Positions 1 through 10,828 of a stretch of 64,000 nucleotides of DNA are shown here, one piece after another. Numbering within the stretch: position 1 is the stretch's first letter; every line of letters begins with the position of its first letter. A program made the position numbers and the translations under genes. This DNA comes from Seiridium cupressi (lineage: Eukaryota > Ascomycota > Sordariomycetes > Amphisphaeriales > Sporocadaceae): positions 62,001-126,000 of the forward strand of contig JARVKI010000086.1 of NCBI GenBank assembly GCA_036674765.1. The letters run 5' to 3'. Under the pieces are notes generated by a model, which saw only the letters and a program-made list of their open reading frames with translations, did not search any database and was not told the DNA's origin.

Positions 1-1380
1 GAAAACGCCCGAGGCCATGAGCGCAGCGTTTTGGCCGGTGTAACTTCAAGTCAATGTTAGTCATTATTCTCATTTCAAATAAAACCTCGATTTTCTCAAG
101 AAACCAACTCATTCACGATCGGTTGACCCCCTTCGAAGAAAAGAAAAAACATCTAGAAGTAGCTTACCCGATCTGAGCGAATACAGTAGGCCCATAGTAG
201 AGAATGGCGTTGTGCCCGCACCACCTAATCTGTCGTCAGCTGCGGCCACTCCCATAGTTTGAATATAGGTATGAGTGGTAGACGAGGGGAGATTCAAGCG
301 GTTATATACCATGAGGTGTGCTTGAAGCATGTACCAAATACCAAGACGGACTTACATGGCAAACAGACCAACGCCCAAAGCCCACATCAGCCTAATAAGA
401 TTGTGCCGCTCTAGTAGCTCGCGCATGGTACGGCCTTGTGTTGCAGAGAGTTCCTCGTGGATCTGAGCTCGGATCTCAGCCATCTCATCAACGATCTCCG
501 CAGAGTCGGGACTGGCATTTCTAAGGTAACAGAGATTCTGGGTAGCTTCATCATAGCGGTCTTGCTTAGCCAGCCAACGTGGGGACTCGGGAACCAGAAA
601 CGTTGAGATGACGACAAGCGCCGCAAGAACGATTTGCAACGAGAGAGGGGTCCGCCATTGGGCTGCTGTTGGGGCCAGATGAACAGAACATCCATAGGTA
701 GTCCAGTACGCCAGCATGCCACCGCTGACAAGGAACATCTCAAATAGGGACATCTTGTATTGATTAGTATTAGGATTTGATGAGAGCTCGCCAGGAGCAC
801 GCGACTCACCATGATACCTCGCAGATGTTTTGGGGCCGCCTCTGCGACGAACACGGGAGCGACATTCGAAATCATTCCAACTCCTAGTCCCGCGATGACT
901 CTGCCAGCATATATCAGCGCCAAAGTTGGCCCCGAAGCAGCGACTTGGAGGATGCCTCCAAGAAGGAAGAAGCTTCCGGCAACGGCAAGCAGGATCTTTC
1001 TCCCGAAAAACTTGTTCAGAATTGGTGGTATGAAGGTCCCGAAGAAAGCACCTGCATTCAGCAACGCGATGATATTGGAGGATGCCTCGGTGTACACAGC
1101 CGTCGAAGAGGCTAGGTTGAACTCATTCTTGAAACTAGCGAGGGCGACTACACCTCCTGCGACGCCCGTGTCGAAACCGAATAAGCATGAGCCGACATTC
1201 CTGTCTCTATGAGTCAGCACTCCAAAGTACGACTTGTGTCTTTATGCGATAGAAAGATATAGCGGAGTCTGTGAGGTAGTCTTGATCTGCCAGGGATCAA
1301 GACAGGCTTCTGAGCACTTACACTGCTGCTGACACTGCTATTGCGGCCTTATGTTTCTTAAGATTCTCGAGAATCGCCAT
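1..1380 (-). CDS. MFS sugar/quinate-type transporter (3' end outside window)
   Basis: Five visible exons on the minus strand: 1322-1380 (ATG at 1380), 810-1200, 356-753, 168-224 and 1-43, running off the left edge. Joined, they start MAILENLKKHKAAIAVSAAV and carry the major-facilitator sugar-porter landmarks: LFGFDTGVAGG in TM1, a GR(K)-type loop (NKFFGRK), AGRVIAGLGVGM, the PESPRWL motif after TM6, and NAILYYGPTVFAQIG in TM7. It should be a 12-TM proton symporter in the plasma membrane for a sugar or quinate-like polyol acid. It lies next to an aromatic catabolic cluster, so import of an aromatic or alicyclic acid is possible, but the substrate cannot be read from sequence. All introns are GT-AG (56-131 nt). 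Confidence 0.88.
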
Positions 1381-2637
1381 CTCGAATTCTCGAAACCCAC
1401 GGGAGGACCTTCCGACCTTGTTTGGAGTGACGTATGATGTCAAGAGGGTCCTTTCAACTCACAATGAGGTGACGATGAGCCCACTGAACAATCGAATCGG
1501 GTAGACACGACGTTATGAAGCATCTCCCTTGATATGCAAGGTAAGCCTGGTCCCAGGTTGGCGTGCGGAGATTGGGTCTTTGATATCACGGGACCCACTG
1601 GTACCTCCAGGTCCAACAACTCGGCGCTCGACATTTCAAAGTACTGAGTACATGTATTGAATGCGGCAGCGTGCATTGCAGGGGAACCACACGTCGGCAT
1701 GCTCTGCCGCGATCAGCGGAGAGCGGGACGTACATGAAGGACAGGGCCCGCCAGACACAAAGTTCAGACCTGCAGTATCTGAGCTGTGGCTAGCCACGAG
1801 AGGATTGTCCGTCTTACACACCTTGGGCATAGCGACTGACCAAATTCGGCCAGCTAATTTGCCTGATGCTCAAGATCGATAGTGGTATTTGGTGAGATAA
1901 CGCGACCGCGGCGTATGTAGAACATTTTCTGGGGTTCGGAGCCGGCCGAGATAACGACCCAGCCAAGAGAAACACTAGAGTAAACAATCAAGATAGCGGA
2001 ATTTGGGATACTGCTGCTTACATGTAGTTTCCAATGTCTTGATTGGCGGATACTACCCGGAGTTTCCGGTGGAAGATCCTTGATGCTAACTAGGGGAGAT
2101 ACTAATCCGTCGCGCGGGTACGGTTTGTTGGCTCTGCTAGATAACCACGATGAACATCGATATAGGAAGGGTCACCAGTCGGAACGCTGGCCGCTAAGAG
2201 CGACCGATCTTGACCTGCTTTGATGTTTCGTTTTGAGGTTGGTAATTTTCGGTACTGGTTGTGTACATAAGACGAATAACTACAGTGATATTTGGACGGC
2301 TACATATCTGGATGGAAATAAAACGGTGAATTGGATACCCAGAACCTGTGATACGTTGAACAACTCAATGAAGAGAGTGATCAAATAGCAGTCTAGCTTC
2401 GTGGTTCTGCAAGAATAACGGTAACTATTAATGTCAGTCGTTTTTCTTCTTCTTAACTGTCTTTTTCGGCAAATTGTCTTCTCAACATGATGATACTGCT
2501 CCACGGCGATGCTTATGTGAATCAGTACGCCCGGCCGTTATACTAGCTCCACCGGATTTGTTATGCCACAAGGGCGAAGGTTTGGTCGTGCTATTGTTAT
2601 TACATGGCATTGTATTGATTGACTGCTTGATGATGAC
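1381..2637. other. intergenic, no gene seen
   Basis: About 1.26 kb upstream of the transporter ATG and downstream of the 3-HAO pseudogene. Only short ORFs without family signatures occur here. It should hold the transporter promoter; no clear TATA element was recognised. Confidence 0.5.
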
Positions 2638-3446
2638 CTATCGCGGCTCTGCAACTAATCCACACAGTTTACAACGTCTTGACTCTTCGTTTTCTTGCCA
2701 GTTTCTGATCGGAGGCTTCAGCTGGGTTCCTAGATCTACGCGGTGAAACACTTCTTCGCGAATGACATTGAGTTCCGCATGGCTTCCGTTTGTACAATAC
2801 CAGCGAAGCCGGTCCATCGCGGCTTCTGGTCGTTTGCGTTCCATCACCAGGCCAGTCGTGTCAGCATACCGAATGGGGTTGGGTGGCACGTTACCTTCAG
2901 GGGGGTTAGCGGTGTTTTGAACGGTTATCATGTTGACGCTACAGCGCCAAGCTTTGCTAGCGAGGGGAGCATGAGATCTTCGAGCGCAAGTGAGCTGTCC
3001 ATCCGACCTGGATGTTCTGCACCGTGTAGTTGTTCTGGCCCGGTTCACTTACCGGGCAACATAAACATCTCGCACTCCTTGAAATGAACATCTTTAAATG
3101 CACCATTCTCATGCACCATTCTTAATAATTCGAGGCAGCATAGCACCTTTCAGTTTATAGAACCACTCTTCCGTTTCATTGACTGCGGCCATCTCGTCGG
3201 TGCGTATTGTAGTTGATGGAACCATCGGATGCAGCGCTCCGGGCGATGTAACATCTCGCTACATAGAAAAGTTGAAGACTTGCACGTACCATGAAAGTCA
3301 TTACGTTCATGAGGGCCGCCCACCGCCATCAGAACAAATCATTTCCACTGTGTAGACAGTAGTTATTGACCGGCGGCTGAAGTGGCCTCGTTCTGCCCTA
3401 GCCATTGGGCAAATTGTAACGGCGGTGGGATGGTGTTCTCGGACAT
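2638..3446 (-). pseudogene. 3-hydroxyanthranilate 3,4-dioxygenase pseudogene
   Basis: Recognisable 3-HAO (kynurenine pathway; opens 3-hydroxyanthranilate to ACMS) from ATG 3446 to TAG 2638. Family stretches are in order: PPPLQFAQWL, LQPPVNNY, VGGPHERNDFH, VNETEEWFY, then MFMLPG, NPIRYADTTG, RWYC and CKLCG. Introns fit at 3183-3289 and 2895-3052. The frame is broken at least three times: an indel near 3378-3388, a 1-nt loss near 3332-3340, and a 13-bp tandem duplication at 3098-3123 that makes a stop. The iron ligands His and Glu of DFHVNETEE remain, but the second His (family PHNPVR) is Pro in VPPNPIR, and one Cys of the C-terminal CxxC pair is lost (CTNG). So the gene is dead. It is head-to-head with ACMSD, the next enzyme of the pathway. 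Confidence 0.9.
3098..3123. repeat. 13-bp tandem duplication inside the 3-HAO pseudogene
   Basis: Two adjacent copies, atgcaccattctc at 3098-3110 and atgcaccattctt at 3111-3123 (12 of 13 identical). Taking one copy away restores the reading IIKNGAFKDVHFKE across the site, so the duplication is a frame-breaking lesion, not an original repeat. Confidence 0.85.
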
Positions 3447-4164
3447 GCTTCTGTTCTTTCGCAGTTTCTCCCAGCCAGTGACTTTTGCGACGACTCACAA
3501 GACTTGGCAATGACTTGAGTCAACTAAAGATAACCGACACCAGCCTTATGAAGGTGCAGAATAGGCATTATATTGAATCGCAGCTGTTGTAAGCTGCTTG
3601 TAAGAACTATTGGACACCAACAGTCTGAAACCCCACTAGTTACCTGGATAGGAAAGCTTATTCAGCTCCCGACGTTTGTGTAACGTCAACCAGGTATACG
3701 AAAGTCACCACAAGGGCAGATCGAAACAGGAAAAGCTTGCAGCTAAGTCGAGCAGACGCGAAACAACAAGGGTCACAAATTGCTGATCGCTTGAGGAAGA
3801 TCGACCGATGCTCCGAAAACAATGTTCGGACCAAGCAGCGATTGGGTTTGCCTGGCTCGGATGTTTTGGCGGATGTCTGCGGAACGGAAGACGGATAGTG
3901 AACGGACACTGTGCCCATTGGTTGGCACAGCTCCAGGAAGGTTGACCCCCGAAGCCAACAACGTCAGCGTACGTCTGAAACTTAAAAGGAATACGGGCAA
4001 TTGCAGGGTGCAGGATATTGGCGGTCTGCAAATGTTTAGGGTTCTTCTCAGGCACGTTTTCCTAAGTCATCAACCTGGGTCAGCCCCATACTATGTTTCT
4101 CCTGAGCAGGCCACTGCAATAATACTCCTACTCTTCAAATCAACTAATAAACAATTGGCACAAT
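3447..4164. other. divergent intergenic region between 3-HAO pseudogene and ACMSD
   Basis: 718 nt separate the two head-to-head starts. The ORFs here overlap each other in several frames and show no family signature. It is the likely shared promoter of the former 3-HAO/ACMSD pair. No defined element was identified. Confidence 0.45.
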
Positions 4165-5487
4165 ATGGCGCCCTCACGCATCAAGTACTCCAGCAGTGAT
4201 CCAAGTGATCATAGCGACCACAGTGATCTTAGTGACGATTGCTGCTGCACGACTACTGGTCTCTCGAATCGGTCAACACGAGGTTCTGCTACTGCAGATG
4301 GATCGTCCCTATACCGCATTGACACTCACACACATATCATGCCATCGGAGCTTCCAGATCTATCGTCGTATCCTGCAAATTCACCTTCAAGCCCATGGTT
4401 AGATCTGCGACCATCGAAAACAGGAGATGCCGATCAGATAGACATGTACGTTGGAGATGTCTTCTTCAGAACGGTGGAACCCAACTGTATCCATGCAGAG
4501 ACTAGAATTGCCGAAATGGACGCTGCTGGCGTCGATGTCCAAATACTGAGCACGGTGCCTATACTATTCTTTTATGATGAACCGGCCGAGCCAGTCGCAG
4601 TACTTGCTAGGGCCCTGAACGACCACATTGCCAGTGTCTGCTCGCAGTACCCGGAGCGCTTCGTGGGGTTGGCAACAGTGCCATTACAAGATGTGGATGT
4701 ATCTGTTCAAGAGCTGAGGCGGGCGAAATCACTAGGCTTGAAGGGCGTGGAGATTGGCACGACGATTGGCGATGTCAACCTGGACGATCCTGCCCTTGAC
4801 CCGTTCTGGACGGCGTGCGAATATTTGGACATGCCCGTGTTCGTTCATCCATTAGGATACTCTTTGTCAAAGGAGAACAGCAAGAGGTGGGCCAAGTACT
4901 GGGGATCTTGGTTAGTGGGCATGCCGTCCGAAACTGCACTGTCCATTCTAGCTCTCACATCGTCCGGAACATTATTGCGACACCCTCGACTGAAGCTCTG
5001 TTTTGCTCATGCTGGTGGTGCCTTCCCGGCCCTGATTGGTCGAATCCAGCATGGCTACGACTGCCGCCCAGATCTACTGGCAGGTGAAGCTGGTGGTGTG
5101 AGTCCCACCGACCACATGTCAAGGGGCGGGTTTTGGGTCGATTCCTTAGTTCATGACCCTGACCTTCTTGAGTTCTTGTGTAAGAAAATCGGTCCAGAAC
5201 GAATCGTTATGGGAAGCGATTATCCATTTCCCTTGGGTGGTAAGCATATCTTGAACTTATTTGGCCATAATCCAACTGACCCCATTGCAGAAGTGCCAGT
5301 GGCTGGGAAGATGCTTTGCTCAGAAGACCAACTCAGCAAGTTTTTGACCTGGAGACAGAGGGCGAACATGTTAGCCGGGAATGCAATCACACTGTTCAAC
5401 TTGGGCCCTTCCTTCAAGAAGGCTTTCCAGAGCAAACTAAGCAATTTTGAGAAGAGATCAAGTATGATGGGTAAGGTCAGGTCGTAG
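4165..5487 (+). CDS. 2-amino-3-carboxymuconate-6-semialdehyde decarboxylase (ACMSD)
   Basis: Intronless, 440 aa, amidohydrolase-superfamily TIM barrel. ACMSD landmarks are clear: IDTHTHIMP (HxH, residues 55 and 57), [32 protein letters not shown] (His228), [18 protein letters not shown] (His282) and GSDYPFPLG (Asp352), which are the zinc ligands and active site of the family. The enzyme decarboxylates ACMS to 2-aminomuconate semialdehyde and so diverts it from quinolinate/NAD synthesis. The N-terminus carries about 50 extra residues with a Ser-Asp-His run ([15 protein letters not shown]) absent from typical ACMSDs of about 335 aa; it may be a linker. The next gene is convergent, 73 nt away. 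All metal ligands are kept, unlike the neighbouring 3-HAO. Related decarboxylases (gamma-resorcylate type) are the main alternative. Confidence 0.88.
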   Translation: MAPSRIKYSSSDPSDHSDHSDLSDDCCCTTTGLSNRSTRGSATADGSSLYRIDTHTHIMPSELPDLSSYPANSPSSPWLDLRPSKTGDADQIDMYVGDVFFRTVEPNCIHAETRIAEMDAAGVDVQILSTVPILFFYDEPAEPVAVLARALNDHIASVCSQYPERFVGLATVPLQDVDVSVQELRRAKSLGLKGVEIGTTIGDVNLDDPALDPFWTACEYLDMPVFVHPLGYSLSKENSKRWAKYWGSWLVGMPSETALSILALTSSGTLLRHPRLKLCFAHAGGAFPALIGRIQHGYDCRPDLLAGEAGGVSPTDHMSRGGFWVDSLVHDPDLLEFLCKKIGPERIVMGSDYPFPLGGKHILNLFGHNPTDPIAEVPVAGKMLCSEDQLSKFLTWRQRANMLAGNAITLFNLGPSFKKAFQSKLSNFEKRSSMMGKVRS

Positions 5488-5560
5488 TTAACGACATCAA
5501 ATTGAATGTAGCATTAGGCGTCATTGGAGAGTAATGGAATGGGATATGATAATGTACATC

Positions 5561-8380
5561 TCAAAAGAAGGAGTTCTGCTCGTTATCAGGTGACAGAAAT
5601 GCGACGCCAGAAGAATTGAAGCCCATGTCCAGAGAGAAATCGAACTGATCAGCGAAGTCTATGCCTGGATCAATGGCGCCCAGGAAATTGTTGATGGTGT
5701 TATCGAAGAAGCAAGTATCTGTAGGCATACTGTGCATACGATCTATAGACGAAAGAGTGGGAGGACATGCCGTTTGATGGCCGCTAATGTTGGCTGTTGG
5801 CTGTTTGGACAAGTGTCTCTCGTTAGCCGGTGCTGAGCAAGAGCCAAGTTCGTGCATCGTCGATTTTCCTCGATGCTGCGATGCATTGGCTACCCGAGCT
5901 TTCCTGGGTTCGCTGCCGCCAACTGTAGATTCGCTCAAAGGCCGCTTCGCAGTTTTGCAACTGTTGCTGTCATGGGGCTGATTCCCGTATTCGCAGTCGA
6001 AGCGACACTTGCGATCGCCTTGAAGAACATGGAACGTGAACTCCAAGTACTCTTCTACTGTACCGCGGCATTTCTTTGCCCCCTTCCACGATGGTTCCAG
6101 ACCTTGTAAGACCTGCATCGCCTCTTCCACGTCACGGAGCGCCTGATACACAAATTTAGGATCGTCGCTCCATCTGACACACGACAGGAGGATGAGGGCA
6201 GAGACAAAAACATATTGGCCATGAAATACCATGAAGTGGCTCTTGGGAACGCATTGGAAAAACTCTGCTGTTCCTCTGATACAGTCCGTCGCAGCTTTGG
6301 TGCTTTTAAGCTGGGCCTGTGAGCCAGCTAAGGGACTTGGTCGATGCGGGTTCCGGATGAAAGCTCTATGAAGAAGCATGACGGCAGAGAAGAAAGATGA
6401 CAGAGCTATGTGTTTCTCAGCAAGCAGCGTTCCCGACTTCGCCGTCTTGATGTGGGGAGGGACCATGTCTTTGGCCCAGGTCTGCAGCGCATCGTTGGCC
6501 TCACGCACTCTCGCTTGAAGCTCGTCTTTCTTGCCGTTGTCCGCTGCGCTACGCCAAGAATCGGCATTCCTGACAGAGTTGACAATCTTGAGGATATTGC
6601 CTATAATCCGGTGAAGATGGATCATGCTCGTGAAACCAGCAAAGTCAGCCCCTGGGGCTTCAGCAGTGGAGACCGGTATTTCGGTATCGCAGTCTTCATC
6701 GTTGATTGAAAGCGGCCGCCCCAAGGCTACACGAATGTTAGTGGACGAGACCTCGGATCGCAGGTAACGAGACTTACCCGTGCAAAGCTGCCTTTCCAGG
6801 ATATAAAGACACCACCAGATGTATCTACGTCTGTTCCACTCATCCCTCGGCAGCCGTAGTCTCTCAGGTGAGCGATGTAGGCCAATGTCCTGGGCGATAC
6901 GGATTGCTCGTCCCACAGATATCCAGGCTTCTGCTTGAGAGCCTGTCTCAGCCAAATACATGCTTAATAACCCAAGTGCGACGACAATGTCCTGACTCCT
7001 CTCTTTGCGTTGATTCTTCCCATTGAATGGAAGATTGACGTAGTGCATCGCTTGATTGTAAAAGACGGGGCCTGCTGATGCCCACTTGTTGCCAATGTTG
7101 TCGAAGATGGTGTCGTCAGCTGGTATCAACGGAGATGCAACAGCAAGCAGCGCAAAGAAGGCAGCGGCATGACCGGGGTCCCACGCACCCGCCGTCAGCA
7201 GCTTGTGGTAGCCATGTCGGATCTCGTTCCCCGTCGTGATGGGAAAGAGATGTGCAAGTTGCCGAGCGTAGACGGAGACCAAGGCATCCACAAGCGGCGG
7301 CGGTGGCAGATCCAAGCTCACAGGCTGGCTTGAGGACGAGTTGGCGGTTTCTTCGAAATGTGTTGCCTCAGGGCTGGTAAAAAAGGACTCCTCCATTTCA
7401 TATCCCTTCTTTTCTAGACCCTTGGTGATATACCTTCTAAGGCCTATACAGTTTTCGACGGCAACGCTTGCCGTCGACCCAAGACCTACATAACGTAGCT
7501 GCCCATGGCTATCAACGTCAAGCTCGCCAAAACCATCCGCGTAGCAACGTCCTCTGCCATCATCTCGGCCGTGTCCCTGGTGGTCGTGTGAGTCACATGC
7601 TTGTGCGTCTTCAGTGGCAGATTGGCAGTCGAAATCATTGCGCACATCATCGTGTCTAGAGCCAGGGAAGCTAGAGGCATCTGCTTCGGCTGCATCTAAG
7701 AGCTGTTGTATCTTGCTGACATGTGGTTTGTCAGCAAGTGTATTAGATGGCTCTGCTTCAGAATCTGCTTCGGGATCTGGACTATCAAGAGATTGTTCGT
7801 TGACCACATCATCTTGAATAGGGGCCTCAGTCGGTGATTGGGCAGCGGCTCCATGTGTCTCAGTAGAATGCTGTTTGCTTTGTATACTTTGGAACTGATC
7901 AAGAAACTGCCGGAACATCTGTTCCATAGAGGCTACTCTAGATTCCAGTCTCTCGACCTGGTTACTGCCAAGTAGTCAGCAGCAAGATCTATACAAAAGA
8001 CCCATTGCTTCTACATACTTGGTGTCTATTGTGCTGGATGCACGAAGCGGGTGTCCGCCGAATTCGACATACTCGCAGGCAATGCCATAGGAAGCGCATC
8101 GGCTGCACGTTTCTGACCCGTCACATTTCACTTTCTTCGTTCGGCATTCGAGACAGGCTCGTCGAACTCTCTGTCGTACATGGGATGACGGAGAGAGGTG
8201 TCGATGTGTGTTCGCGTCCGGGTTGCGAGGCAGCAACGGGACATGTGGAGGCAATGACCGCTTGCTTTGCTGCTGTTGTTGGGTATTGGAGTGTAGTTGA
8301 CGCACACAGGAGTTTCCTGCTGCTTGCTCGTGACTGTGAACTCCGGGCGCCCCGGAAGTCGGTCCGGCGGTTGAAGTCAT
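5561..8380 (-). CDS. Zn2Cys6 transcription factor 1 (fungal-specific TF domain)
   Basis: Three exons, 8019-8380, 6778-7964 and 5561-6726, giving 904 aa; introns of 54 and 51 nt. ATG 8380 is the last in-frame Met before the DNA-binding domain and follows a run open upstream. The binuclear zinc cluster is ACLECRTKKVKC...CSRC...C with Cys at 76, 79, 86, 92, 95 and 102 (C-x2-C-x6-C-x5-C-x2-C-x6-C). A short coiled coil follows (VERLESRVASMEQMF), then the fungal-specific TF domain containing LCTALGRPLSIND after the second intron. Gln-rich near residues 35-39; long polar C-terminal tail. It sits inside the catabolic block between ACMSD and the bicupin, so it is the best candidate for a pathway-specific regulator. 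Confidence 0.92.
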
Positions 8381-8883
8381 GCCGAAAATGACTGTGTGAA
8401 ATTTTTCTGGTGCAAGCAACAGATGAGTCTCACCAATCGTTACCTGGGTAGAGGTACCTTCACCAGGGCTTTCTATTCTGGTCGTCCAAGCTACTGAAAA
8501 GAAGAACTTGAACCAATCCAACCCTACCAGGGAATTCATTTTGCCTTTCCGCGAAGACTCGTCTGGCCTTCAAGTGATGCACGGGGGACGTATCCGATAG
8601 CGGGGACTTCACTAAAAGCCACTATTTTAGCCACCTGAGATAAGAACCAGAGCGCTGGGATCGCTGTCCACTCAGGTCGCAGTAGCGGAGTTTGGGCCGA
8701 AACTGCGCACTAAGTATTCTCAGCTCCTGCTCTGCGCCAAGATGAAACCTTTGGGGAGAAGCTCAACTCTGGACGAAAAATTGTATAATTGTTAGCACTA
8801 TAACTGGTACTAGCGCACAAGATCAAATTTGAAGCAAATATTCAAGACGTTCGGCTAAATATATCTATACATCAACCCACCCC
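8381..8883. other. intergenic, no gene seen
   Basis: 503 nt between the 5' end of factor 1 and the 3' end of the bicupin. The reading frame of factor 1 stays open to 8539, but that extension looks non-coding. It should hold the promoter of factor 1. Confidence 0.5.
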
Positions 8884-10091
8884 TCACTCTTTTGATCTAT
8901 AATAGCCGAGGGTTGATTGCATTGGCTTATCAGAGAAGCTGAACAAGTAGGCATCCTCCTCTTCGGCAAATATCTGAAAGCGGTACCATGATGGTATACA
9001 GAAGCTGTCGCTTTTGCCCCACCGCAGTGTGTACTGTTCACCATCGGGTGACGTGACCTCAGTGTATCCTTTACCAGCATGAACTTGAAAGATGTTGCTG
9101 GACGTTTCTTGGACCGGCCTTGATGCCTTGCCCGCAGCGACACGAGTGGCATACGCGCCGATCGTGGTCGATACCGACTTTCCATGAGGAAGCAGGTATT
9201 CAAAAGTCGCATAGTTGCCACCAGCGGCGTCCAGCCTAGACTGCGTCTTGGCCCAGGGGAATTTCATGTCAGAAGCCTCATCATCTGAGACGACCTTGGA
9301 GTCATGAGTCAGAGCGCCGTACTTTTCCTCTGGAATGGATTTTAGCTTGCGTCCTCTTATGACCTTCTGATACATAGGCTTACCATAGTGCTCTGTGAAG
9401 TCGACAGGGATATGCTTGAAGAGCGGAATGTTCAAACCATCAAGCCAGATGACATTGGTCTGGCCCGCATTTCCGTGGTCATGCCAGTTCCAGGATGGGG
9501 TGATAATCAGATCCCCTGGAGCCATGAACATCTTCTTTCCCGAAATAGCAGTATATCCTGTGCGCATTCTAAGTTTTTCATTCGGGATCATTGTTGGAGA
9601 CATTCAAGACTCACCAGAATCGCCTTCAATGAGAAATCGGACAGCGAATGGAGTATGTCTGTGGCACAGTGCCTGCTCACCAGGGATGATAAGTTGGTGT
9701 GCAGCAAGCAGAGTATCCAGGGTGAACGGCGGCTGTCTTGGGCCTGGATTAATCATAAGCACTGCCCGCCTCTCGGCCTCCTTGGCGTCCACTAGGTCTG
9801 CTGCCCTTAGAAGAAGGCTCTTCGTCTGTTCGTACTTCCATACTGCTGGAATGTGCTTGCTGTGAGGTATATACGCAGTTGGAGGAGCACCTAGTGGCCG
9901 TCTTAGTTTTGATCACGACAGATCGTTTACCAAAGAGTCTGGGACATACCAGTGTTCCATAATGGGACTAACTCATGATCCCTGATGACCTTCTCCAAGC
10001 TTGCCTTTGAGTCAACCGAGGATTTTAGTTCACCGTAGAACCCCTTGGTGGATGAGGTCTCTTCTGGAAGTTGGGCAATCGATGGAGCCAT
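8884..10091 (-). CDS. gentisate 1,2-dioxygenase-family bicupin ring-cleavage dioxygenase
   Basis: Exons 9950-10091, 9615-9890 and 8884-9557 give 363 aa; introns are 59 and 57 nt. The first cupin carries HRHTPFAVRFLIEG (His124, His126) and PSWNWHDHGN (His165, His167), the iron-binding pattern of gentisate/salicylate/1-hydroxy-2-naphthoate dioxygenases. A second, less conserved cupin follows. The family opens the aromatic ring of hydroxylated or amino-substituted benzoates between the carboxyl- and hydroxyl-bearing carbons with Fe(II) and O2. It lies between factor 1 and the FAD monooxygenase, same strand as the latter. Because the nearby 3-HAO is dead, this could be the cluster's working ring-opening enzyme. 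The substrate is not evident: gentisate, salicylate or an aminosalicylate are all possible. Confidence 0.85.
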
Positions 10092-10828
10092 TCTGTAGAA
10101 TATATTCGTAGTTATCTGGTGCGACGTGTGTGTATGCGTCAGAAGTGAAGCAATTTTTACGACGAACAGGAACTAATATTGTACTGTTCTTGAAGATATG
10201 TCAGCTATGAACGGATTTGATCTTCCCCCTGGACCGAAATTCGAGGATGCATGCCCTGATCGTCGGTAGTGTTCTCGGTTGCATACATGTAGGCAATCGG
10301 GGGCAATTGCCGACTCCGTGGTTGACAATTGAACGCAGCTATTGGATGACGGGGGCGACTCTGGTGCATGAATACTGACTTGCACCTAATCGCCCCGCCA
10401 TGATTGGCCTAAGCCTGCGGTCCGGCATCCGGCTCATCTGGAGGAAGGCACTCTCTATTTGGACGATAACGAATATGTACTGTTGATGAGACGGACCAGA
10501 GCGGGAACACGCATACGAAACAGGGAGCGATGGTAGACAAGCTTTGGCAAACCAATTTTCTCAAAGTGGACGAGGAATCTCGTTTCCCAGGCTCATTAGG
10601 CCAGGCCCATTCGAAGGCAAAGTTATATTCACGGCTGAAGCTTCTGACGCTGGGCACCTGGCACCTATCATCAAACCACGATCCCACAACGCAGGAAGGA
10701 GATGGTTGTACTCAATACACTTTCAAAGACGGAATTGTCTTCCAGATAGATTTCAATATTAACTACAGATTTGTGTTTAGAATCTATCTATTGAAATCAA
10801 TGGTTGATGAAGAATGCTGCTGTGTTCC
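10092..10828. other. intergenic, candidate bicupin promoter
   Basis: 737 nt between the bicupin start and the end of the FAD monooxygenase. It contains one CGGTCCG (10418-10424), a spaced CGG half-site arrangement of the kind bound by Zn2Cys6 dimers, 327 nt upstream of the bicupin ATG. No gene is visible. Confidence 0.45.

Noticed and set aside
1440..1882. overlapping short ORFs upstream of the transporter
   Set aside because: They overlap on both strands, have no motifs and no convincing start context.
3658..4055. overlapping minus-strand ORFs between the 3-HAO pseudogene and ACMSD
   Set aside because: Three frames are open at once without any family signature, which is typical of chance in a promoter region.
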